Below, in pieces: positions 53,575 to 63,100 of a stretch of 64,000 bases of DNA (within the stretch, counting starts at the first letter, position 1; each line of letters starts with the position of its first letter). The position numbers and the translations under genes are program-made. Under the pieces are notes generated by a model that worked only from the letters and a program-made list of their open reading frames with translations, did not search any database and was not told the origin of the DNA. The DNA is from CAZMNY01 sp964567745 (lineage in GTDB: Bacteria; Planctomycetota; Planctomycetia; Pirellulales; Pirellulaceae): positions 1-64,000 of the forward strand of contig CAZMNY010000038.1 in the NCBI GenBank assembly GCA_964567745.1, read 5' to 3'.

Positions 53575-56451
53575 TTACTTGAGCGGAAGTTCCGATTTTG
53601 ACGATTTCTTGGTGGATTCTTGATCCCGCCAACGCACACCCACTTCCTCGGAAATGTCGGAAATCGATGCTTCCAGCTCCGACGCCTGACTGCTCAGCTC
53701 ATCCTCTTCCGCGTCGTCGAGCACGTCGGTCTCAAGCGCGTCTCGCTCTTGGTTCAGCTGAGACAAATCACGAAGAGCCCACAAGTTGGTCGGACCGGCG
53801 AGTGAGGCCAGGCTTGCCGAATCGTTTTCGGTTCGAGTCGACCGATCGCGGTTCGAAATGCGGTGGTTTGTTTGAGCTTGGTTGACGTCGCTTGCGAGCC
53901 AGCTCGGACCAAACGGCGCGTCTGGCTGCTGATTCAACTCAAGGCGACTCTCGAATACGGCCTCGGCTAATGCGAATCGTTCATCGGCATCACGTCCACG
54001 ATCGAGCCTGGTTAGTTGCCGAGCGACGAGTGGCAGTTCAGCCGACTCGCCCTCTCCAGGACTCGCGGATGACGGGCCGTTCTGACTGCCGCTCGATCCT
54101 TGGCCATCGTTTTCCTCGCCTTCGCCCGATCCGCCAAATTGGTCACGCAGTGCGGCGATCGTGATGAAGGCATCGGTCAAGTCGAGCAGGTTGTTGGCGT
54201 TGACGTCGTAGTAGGGCGGCGGTTCATTGCCTGGCCCCGGCGTCGGCAATGGGCCGATCCCCAAGTCTCGGAGGCCGGTGATCAGCACGAAGGCATCTTG
54301 TGTTTCCAGCGCCCCGCTTGCATTGACGTCGACGGGGAAGACCGCGTTGTGCCAAGGCGCCGTACTGCGTTCTGCGAAGTCGACGTGCGTCTCGACTTGC
54401 ATGTCGGCCAGCGAAACCATGACCGTCGCCGGCGAAACGCTCTCAAACGTGCTCGTCGGCGCGATGGCGTGAACGTAATAGTCGCCCGCTTCCAGATAGG
54501 GGAAGTTGTACACACCATAGAAGTCGGTTTGTGTCGTCGCCTCGACGCCAAACATCATTCGATCGAGTCGAATGAAAGTCGACGCGTGCCCCGACGCCAC
54601 GGCGTATGCGATGTCGCCTTCCGCGCGGCCGAGCATCATCGTTTCGAATTCACCCGGCACCAGTTCGTCGGTCGTGTAACGTGCAAGCAAGTTATTCGAA
54701 CTGTCGAAGACGTCAAGCCGTCCGTAACCGTTATTCAGTTCTCCCACCGCGTCAATCGAGACGCTTTTGACCGGCGAGTCGAAATCCATTCGCAATTCCG
54801 ACTGTCCATCTCCCCAGGCGGTTGAGCTGATGTTGGTGGCGAAGTCAAAACCGAAGACGCCGGAACCGGTCGATGTTGATCCGCCGGTAAGGATCGCCTT
54901 CACGTCGATTCCGGAAACGTCGGTCCCTTGAGCGGTCAAAGTAACGCCCGACGTCGCGGTGGTGATCACCGTCTCCGTATTGAAGTCGTCCGGCTCAACG
55001 ACCGTGTTCAAATCCTGCACTTGCCCGGAAGAATCTCGCAATTCAACCGTCCAATTTCGCAGCCCTCGGTCGGTCGCGTCGAGCGATTGGTCTTCATCCA
55101 AATCCAGATAGACAAACCCGGAAATGCCGGCCTCGGCGGTCGCTTCATGAGTTTCGGTTTGCCCGCTAAAAACGTGGGATGAGGCGATCACCGTCTGTTG
55201 TCCGCCGTTGGAACGATCGGCCGCCAGCGTCACCGTGCGAATTTCGACGGTGTGGGTGTTCGTGTCGGGCAGCGGAATCTGCAGGTCGAGCGTAACCTCG
55301 TATTCTTGCGGCGATTGAAGCGTCACCCAGCTGCCGCCGTCGATCCGATACTGAACCTCGTCGACTTTGTTGAGCGTAATGTCGCTGACCCATTTTACGT
55401 CGCCGAACAATTTGCCGTTTTCGTTGGCAAGCGTTTGAACCTGCGCTGAACCGTTGAACTCGTACGTCGTACCGACCGCCTTGCCGCTGCCGGTTAGCTT
55501 GTGTGGGACATCGAAAATGTCAAACACGCCGTCGTTGTCAGTGTCTCTCCAGCCGACCATCTGCAGCGACGTGAGGCTGCTGGTGTTTCCCGCGAAGGCT
55601 GCGTCGAGCGACCCGCCGTTGCTCATGATGCTGTCTTCATGAGTGTGGTTGGGATTGTCGACCGCATTCGTGTTGGGGATGTCGAGGTAGCCGCGTTGAT
55701 CGAGATAGTGTCCCGCGAACGCGTACTCATCGAGCGCCCATGCCTGGTGTCCAACCTCATGTGCGACCGTGGAGGCCGGGCGACCGGACGGCATGACGAT
55801 CATGCGTCCGCCGGAAAACGCAAACGCCCGAGAAAAAATCGAGCCGGAGCCATTCCATTGATCGTCGGCGTCATTCTCGCTATTGGCGACGAGAATCGTA
55901 AACGCCCAATCGGCGCCGTTGGCTTGCCGCTGCGCGTCATTGAAGTCGCGGATGTCCGACTGGATCTGACTCGACGGACTCGAGCTCGGTGTCTTAAAGC
56001 CAACCGAATCGAGGAACTCATTCCCCCAGCTGACGTGGTCTTGCGAACGGCGATTGATCGGCTCCATCTCCGTCGCCACGGGGTTGTCGGCGAATTGCCA
56101 ATCGACGATGAAATTCAAGGTGTGAACGTCGTTGATCGCTTCGAGCGAATCGACCCACCACTGAAGGCCCTCTTCGATCTTGGTCTTCGTCGCGAGGATG
56201 GAATTGGGATTCCAATCTTCGGTGCTCGTGTCGAGCGAGCCGTCCGATTCAAAGAAGACGGGCGTAACGACGACGTTGCCCATCATGAATTCCATCGTGT
56301 CGTCGGGCATCGCGCCGAACGGAAGGCCGGCCAGCAACGCGCGTTCTTCGAGTGCTTCGAAAGCGACGCGTCGGAACCGTTTTGACGCCTCGCGGCCGCT
56401 CTTTTTGTTTCGTCTCAACAACATTTGACAGCTCGAAATGATATGTCTCAT
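53575..56451 (-). CDS. Secreted M64-like metalloprotease with SdrD-like and dockerin domains
   Basis: A 958-aa exported protein. The N-terminus has the LEPR-XLL-type signal FEALEERALLAG after a basic stretch. The protease region (about residues 60-330) contains HEVGHQAWALDEY near residue 231, the HExxH..DEY pattern of M64 (IgA-peptidase-like) enzymes, and a later SIMSNGG. An Ig-like part and an SdrD B-like domain (ISGFVYLDLDEDQSLDATDR) follow, then a dockerin pair (PVDVNASGALETQDAFVLIT and YYDVNANNLLDLTDAFITIA, about 704-775). The tail holds GSGEGEEN and PGEGESAEL and a long acidic end. The ATG at 56451 is preferred; the frame is open to 56568. Confidence 0.85.
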   Translation of the reverse strand: MRHIISSCQMLLRRNKKSGREASKRFRRVAFEALEERALLAGLPFGAMPDDTMEFMMGNVVVTPVFFESDGSLDTSTEDWNPNSILATKTKIEEGLQWWVDSLEAINDVHTLNFIVDWQFADNPVATEMEPINRRSQDHVSWGNEFLDSVGFKTPSSSPSSQIQSDIRDFNDAQRQANGADWAFTILVANSENDADDQWNGSGSIFSRAFAFSGGRMIVMPSGRPASTVAHEVGHQAWALDEYAFAGHYLDQRGYLDIPNTNAVDNPNHTHEDSIMSNGGSLDAAFAGNTSSLTSLQMVGWRDTDNDGVFDIFDVPHKLTGSGKAVGTTYEFNGSAQVQTLANENGKLFGDVKWVSDITLNKVDEVQYRIDGGSWVTLQSPQEYEVTLDLQIPLPDTNTHTVEIRTVTLAADRSNGGQQTVIASSHVFSGQTETHEATAEAGISGFVYLDLDEDQSLDATDRGLRNWTVELRDSSGQVQDLNTVVEPDDFNTETVITTATSGVTLTAQGTDVSGIDVKAILTGGSTSTGSGVFGFDFATNISSTAWGDGQSELRMDFDSPVKSVSIDAVGELNNGYGRLDVFDSSNNLLARYTTDELVPGEFETMMLGRAEGDIAYAVASGHASTFIRLDRMMFGVEATTQTDFYGVYNFPYLEAGDYYVHAIAPTSTFESVSPATVMVSLADMQVETHVDFAERSTAPWHNAVFPVDVNASGALETQDAFVLITGLRDLGIGPLPTPGPGNEPPPYYDVNANNLLDLTDAFITIAALRDQFGGSGEGEENDGQGSSGSQNGPSSASPGEGESAELPLVARQLTRLDRGRDADERFALAEAVFESRLELNQQPDAPFGPSWLASDVNQAQTNHRISNRDRSTRTENDSASLASLAGPTNLWALRDLSQLNQERDALETDVLDDAEEDELSSQASELEASISDISEEVGVRWRDQESTKKSSKSELPLK

Positions 56452-57164
56452 TGCGTGAATGCCCCGATTGAGAGCCGTGAATGTCTCAGTCGGAGCGATG
56501 GCGAATCTCAGCCGAAAGGCGCTTCCCGCACCCTTTGAGACTCCGCGAAGGGTTGAAAAGTTCCCCATTCAGCCGATCTTGAGCCATCGGCGACGGCGAA
56601 AATCGAGCCAGAGTCTCATGATTCGATCCTAGTCGGCCGATCTGAGACGACAATAGAATTGCCAACCGACAACACCTAACCCCATTATTTTCAGCATGTT
56701 ACGTCAAATGCAACGATTCTGACGGTCGTATCGCCTGGCCCACTCCACAAGAACTGGCCCCGGGGAAGTTCCTCATTGAGAGAGACGCCGGCAGCCCTCT
56801 GAACTTTCTATCGTGTCTGGGTCATCCTGCGCAACCTGCCGCAGCTGTCAAGGCTTTAGCTTGCCTTGAGGCAACTTGAAGCGCCTGTGCCTGTGACGCC
56901 TGGCGTTCACGACGCAAGACCTACGTGTCTGGGGGCATCCTGACGCAGTTGGAAAGGCCTCAGCCTTTGCATTCTTGAGGCGTCCTGGACGCGCGGTGCC
57001 TACAACGCTCCGTCGATCATCCCGCGTTCACGATGGAAAGACGCCTGCCGAGCAGCGATCCAACGAATCGACAGGCAGCGAAGGCCGACGAAAAACGGAC
57101 GCAGCTGGATTCAGCACGCGTCCGTTGATTCGAAACAATTGTCGAGCGTCTTTAGGCGGTAGTC
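56452..57164. other. Intergenic, 710 bases with short repeats
   Basis: No gene is supported. Two related units CGTGTCTGGG..CATCCTG..CGCAG occur at 56812-56846 and 56924-56952. Between them, degenerate GGCGTTCACGACG-type words recur (near 56900 and 57020). Confidence 0.6.
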
Positions 57165-60100
57165 CTAAAGGGTCGCGAAGAAGTCGTCGCGTTCGTCGGT
57201 TTCGCCGAGCGATTCGTCGACGTCGAAAGCGATGTCGTCGAGTGCTTCTTCCAGCGTCGAGGAACGCTGATCGCCAACAAGCCCATCGTCCATCGCGTCG
57301 GCCGGCTGTTGCAGCTGGAACTCGACTTCCGTCGGCTTGATCCGAACGACTTCGCCCTTCTCGTCGCGACGAGTCGACTCAGCCTGCTCGTACGAGAGGG
57401 GAGTCGGAGCGACGATCGACTGCGAAGCGCCAAGCGAGCTGTAGGCGCGTTCGCCTTCGCCTCGCGATTCGCCTTCGCCGCCGCCGTTCTGAGCGTTAAA
57501 CGCATCACGGAAAGCAGCGATGGCAAGCAGGGCGTCCGAGACGTTTGCCAGACCGTCGTTGTTGGTGTCGATCTGGTTGCCGTTGGCGGCCACGACCGGC
57601 GGATCACCATTGCCCGGCGTGTAGACGCCCGATGCGGGCAACACAACCGATTGGTTGCCGCCACCAGCGAAGTACTTCGCCAGGAAGTTGATCACTCGAA
57701 GAGGATCGTCGGCCAAAATCAGGGTGTCGCCGGTGACGTCGCCAGGCGTAACGCCGTTGTGCCACTCGGTGTGGGTGACCGGAATGATATGGTCTTCCAC
57801 TTCGCCATCCGGCGCCGGACCTATCGGATCCAAGCCGCCAGCTCGACTCAAGCGGAATCGAGCCACCAAGTCGCCAGTGATTGTCGTTCCGGGAGGATTG
57901 ACGGACAAGTCGTGGACGCCATCCGCGGTGTACTGAACGGAATCCGCGATCTTCTCGGAAGGTTCCCAAATGCCGTTACCGTTGAAGTCGATCCAAGCGT
58001 CGACGAAGCCAGGCTTCGAAGCCGACACGCCTTTGACTTCAATCTGCACCGTACCGGCCACGCCGACAAGCAACGTGTTGTTCAGCTGTCCGCCTTGACC
58101 GTCCGGCGTGAAGATGCCGACCAAACCGTCTTCATCGTTCGTACCGCTATCGGTGTCGTCGCCCGTGGCGTTTGCCGTCGGCTGGCCATCGACATCAACG
58201 TCAATGGCTTGACCAAGCGTGAAGGCGACGTCGACCTTGTGGCGGGCGCCGTCTTCGCTTTCCAGCACGGGATAGCCGCTGCCGTTCGTCGAGACGGTCG
58301 GAGCGTCACCATAGTCTTCGCCGGAACCGATCGTAATCCTGAAGCGAGTTTCGTCGGTCACTTGATTCGGCTGGAGCACGTTGCCCGCCAGATCTGAGAT
58401 GCCTTCGACAAACGTCTCGATGATACCCGTGATATCGGCAACGCCCGTGACCAGAATCTCGTCGTCGCGAACCGTCGTTCCCACACCTTCCAAATCGCTT
58501 CCGTCGATCGCCGCAGCAATCTCGACTGCCATTTGCTGAGCCGTAAACGACTCATCCGGAATGAACACGATCGGCACGGCGCCGGGCACGCCGGGCTGAC
58601 CCAGCTGGAGCAGCGGCGAGCTGGAAACGTCGAGGAAGTGAGCCGTTGAAGCATTCACCAAGGTGATGAAGCCATCGCCGTCGTGCGACGGATTGAGACC
58701 CAGTCCAACATTCGCGATCGCCGTAACGATCAAATTGGCGATGTCATCGAGCGTACTGTTGGCCACGTCGAACTCAATCACTTGTCGACCCGGAACAGCA
58801 TTCTCGTCATCGTCGAACTCGAAGACGACCGGCAAGTTCACTCCGTCGCCAATCGAGAAGATCTGGCCATCGGCGAAGCCCTGCGGTACGCCAGCCACGG
58901 CTGGGACTCGAATGCCAAACTCAGGTTCGACGCCAGGACTGCCAGTGAGGATCAAGTTCGTATTCGTCATGTCGACCGTGTGAACTCGGCCACCGCCGAT
59001 GTGGATGCGTCCTTCACCGAAGTGAACCGGCGACAAGCCCGAGCTTCCAGACGTGATCGCGGTAACCATGAAGTCCGCAATCTCTTCGTAGGTGTCGCCA
59101 GCAGTAATACTTATCGCTACCGCACCGTCTTGGCTCGTGCCGTTACCAGAGTCGAATTCGTAAATGGCCAGATTGACGCCGTCATCGACTGTGAAGAACT
59201 CACCGTCGGTAACACCGCCGGTCAGCGATCCAGACGAGGTCATCGTCGGTGCGCCGCTGATGTCGACTTGAGTCAACGCGTTTCCGCCCAAGTGCACTCG
59301 ACCGTCGCCAATATGCCTCGGACTGAGTCCCAGGCCCTCGTCGATCAAGGCGGAGACAATCGCGTCAGCCAGATCATTTTGAGTGCTGAGCGAAGTGAAG
59401 GTGATTGGAGTCGAGCCCGCGGCAACGCTTCCGTTATTGTCATACTCAAAAGTCACGCCATCGACCACAAACGACTCGCGGTCGGTGACTCCGTTGACTC
59501 CGCCGCCAAACTCAGGGGCGATCAACGTGAATGTCTCCTGAATCGTGGCGACATAGCCGCTTTCGAATTCGAAGTCGACCACGTTACCCAAGTCGTCGGT
59601 GATGGTGAACTTCTCGCCATCGACAACCTGAGCGCCATTGGGGGCCTTGGGCACGTGCGAATCGCTGTTGGCCAATTCCACAGTGTACGTGTGGTTCGGG
59701 GCCCAGATGCCTGCGATCGGCGTAAGTCGTACTGTGTTGTTCGTGGCCGCATAGCTGAAGCGGTAATCGATACCGTCGATCAGCCGCTCGCCATCGCGAA
59801 GCACGGTAACTTGGTTCGTTCGAACTGTCGTGTCGTCGATGCCAACACCGTTCTGCGGATCGATTGGCTCGAGGCCGTCGAACAGCTGAATCGAGAATCC
59901 GCTGAGGATCTGCGAAGTCAGCACGGACGTCAACGATTGATCGAAGTCGAATCCATCGGCATCGTTGTCTCGAGGCACGATTAGCCGGGCCACGGGGCCA
60001 GCAAAGTCAGCTCGATCAAGGGCGCCGCGGTCGGCGAACACGTTTCGGCCGGAACTGTTGAGGTTCGGCGAACCCGGATCGTCCCCACGCAGCTGGCCGA

Positions 60101-63100
60101 AGCCATCTGTGTCGGGCGCCAGCAGCGGCGAGACCGTGATACCGAGTGGATTCTTCACGCTGACAAGACCGGGTCGGTCACTGAACTGATCGACTCCGCT
60201 ATCGACGGCGAGCGAACCTTCCTGGAGATAGAACAGGTCGCCAGCCGCGTCGAGGAACAGGTCCTGATTAGCCGACGCGTCCAGGTCAATCGCGTTGCTT
60301 CCCAGATCTCCGGTGTTGGTGTGGGTACCGTTGCCAGAGAAGAGGTTGCCGCCGAGCACGGTTGTCGAGGAGCTGGCGTCGATGCTGATGCCGGTTCCGG
60401 TGTCGGCCAGGATATTGTTGATCAGAGTCGGGCTGGCGCCGTCCTCAATCAAGATACCCGTCGTGCCGCCAAAGACCGTGTTGTTAACCAAGCGGCCAAA
60501 CGGAAGCGGGCTGTTGCCATCGGGGTCGCCTTCGCCGGCAAAGCGAATGCCGCCGCCGCCGTTGTCGAACAGGATGTTGTTCTGAACGACGACGCCTGGG
60601 ATCAGGTTGGCGTCGTTGACTTGCAGGGTCGTTCGCACTGGACCGGAGTGCGGAAGCGAGCCAGCGGCCGGCGCCAAGTCGTTTCGATCTCGCAGTCCGG
60701 GGCCGACGTTGATGGCAAACTGAGCCGACTCGCGAATCACGTTGGATTCGAGAATCATCTGGCCCTGGTCGCGATGGGTGTTCTCGTCGCCGAAGTCATC
60801 GAATTCAACCAGCCCAATGCTGTTTGCAAGCGAATTCGATGGTCGGATGTCGAGCGTGTAGGCGCCGGTGAATTGTCCACCATTCGCCGAGCCTTCAACT
60901 TGCGGATCGTAGACGGTGTTGAAGAATCCACTCACGCCGGCATAGTAGGTTCCGTCAGCCGGAGCGATGAAGTTGACCGGACCGCCGAAGAACGAGAAGC
61001 CTTGAGCCAACTCCGTTCCGACTGAGTCGAAGATTCGGACCAAGCCAAAGAAGTTAGCGTCACTGGTTGCGAGTTCGATCGAGTAGTCGTCGCCAGCATC
61101 CAAATCGAAGGAGACCAAGTCGACGTCGTTACTCGAGTTATGGTCGCCGATTAGCGATGCGGCTTTAAAGCGGCCGTCACCCGCGATGCCGGTATCGTTG
61201 GCCGTCGCTAAGGTGTCATTGTTTTCGTCTATGCCAGGTCCAAACAGGTCGACAATCACCGTTTCGCCAAACAAGTTGACTTTGTTAGACGAGCTCGTCG
61301 TTCCGGCAATCGTTCCATCCGAGAGGCCGGCGGTGATCGCCAAGACGCTCTGGACGCTGGACGAGTTGACCGCGTCACGGAAATTCCGCGAGATAACGAT
61401 CGAGTCATCAAACACGTTGTAGAGAATCGGTTCGTTACCTTGCACGACGCCGTTGAGGAATTCTTCGTTCTCGAATTCAAAGACAACCGTATCGACGCCG
61501 TCGCTTACGGAAATCGTGTCGCCTTCGAGGATTTCCCAACCATTTGGCATGACGACTTGAACGTCTTGTGAGATGCGGTCGTTGGTGTCGAATGCACGGA
61601 ACAGTGCCAGTGCATCGGGATCTACCGATTGGCCGATAACCTCGGCTCGGCGAGCTTCCAGTGTGTAGTTGGCAAGCGCCGCGCTGGTCACGGTGACGCC
61701 TGTAAATGACTCGTTCGATGTGCCACCCGTGGCCAGTTCACCACGCTCGGCGAAACCGATAATGATGTCGTCAATGTAAACGCCTTCAAAGTCGTTGTCG
61801 CGAACCTTGAGCATCGCGCCATTGTTGCCGGCCGGGTCGGTACTCGCCGTATAGTCCGAGAAGAAATCGCCCATGCTCGGGATATTGATTCCCTGAGACG
61901 GATCGTGCGGGTTGGAAACGCCCAACTCGACCAAGCCGAGCGGACCGACGTCTTGCGAAATGATGTTGTGACCTAACATCACGACAACGCTGTCATAGGT
62001 CTTAATCGCTGAGCGAAGACCATTCGCATAAGTGTCCGCCAATGCTTGCGCGATAGAATCCCGCACATCGGCAGCTGACATATCGGAATGCGTCAGCACT
62101 CGCACATCCGAGTTGATCCCAAGCGAGCCTTCGACGAATGACGCCGGCAAACCGGTGCCGATCACTCGACTAGCGCCTTCCAAGTTCACGCGATGGTCGG
62201 CCAAGTGCGGCATAACTCCGGCGAAACCATTGACGACGATTTCAACTTCGTAGTTGCCCGTCGTGATGCCGAAGCCAGTTCCAGGAACATTGGGGTCGTA
62301 GGACGCATTTGTCGAATCGCTAATCCCCAAGTAATAGGTTCCCGTCGAGGGAATCGTAAACGTCAACATCGGGTCCGTACCGTTGACGTCGTCGGAGAAG
62401 TCAAGCTCATTGCCGACCGCGTCAAACACTCGAATGTAGGCGTTGAGCCCGGATCCGATTGACTCGGCATTTACGGTCATGTCGACAACGTCTCCCGCAT
62501 TGAGGTTCAATTCCATGAGATCGACGTCGATCTCTGGATTGAACGTAAAATTCGGGTTATCGCCGATAAAGCCGAAGGCCAGGAAGCGATCCGAGCCGCC
62601 TTGAAGTCCCGTGTCGAGTCCGCCGATGGCATCGTTGGACGGTTCGGAAGCGAAAAGATCAGCCGTAGTGGTGTAGTTCAAGCCGACAAGAGCTTGCGAG
62701 ATTGTTTGAGCAACTTCTGCGGCGGACTGAGCCGTGCTGAACGGAATCGTCGTGGCAGTTGGGTTGATGGTAGAGCCATTCGAATCGAATTCGAAGAACA
62801 AACCATGAATCTCGAAGCTATCTTCGTCGTCGATGAATTCCGTCGGGGGCACGACAAGAGTGATTCCCGAATCGATTTCAAACGTCGTCGTCGGTCCGCC
62901 GAAACCGTTATCGTCGGTGACTGTGAATGTCTGGCCGTCGCGGTAACGGTTGCCCGGAAGTAGCCGAAGTTGCTGACCCGCGAAACGAGCATCGCCGAGT
63001 CCGAAGTCGCCGCCAGTGCTGACTTCGAATCGCAACCGCAAGTTATCAAGTCCGGCGAACGGCGAAATATCGATACGAGCTTGTCGCCATGAAACCGGCG

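Noticed and set aside
55501..56385. Plus-strand open frame of 294 codons opposite the M64-like protease
   Set aside because: It lies wholly antisense to the conserved protease region; the composition (His/Arg/Val-rich) is that of a reverse-strand shadow.
58683..59984. Plus-strand open frame of 433 codons opposite the right-edge giant gene
   Set aside because: It is antisense to clearly recognisable dockerin/GEVED-type protein sequence, has no domain and no ribosome site, and long antisense frames are expected from the GC-rich third positions here.
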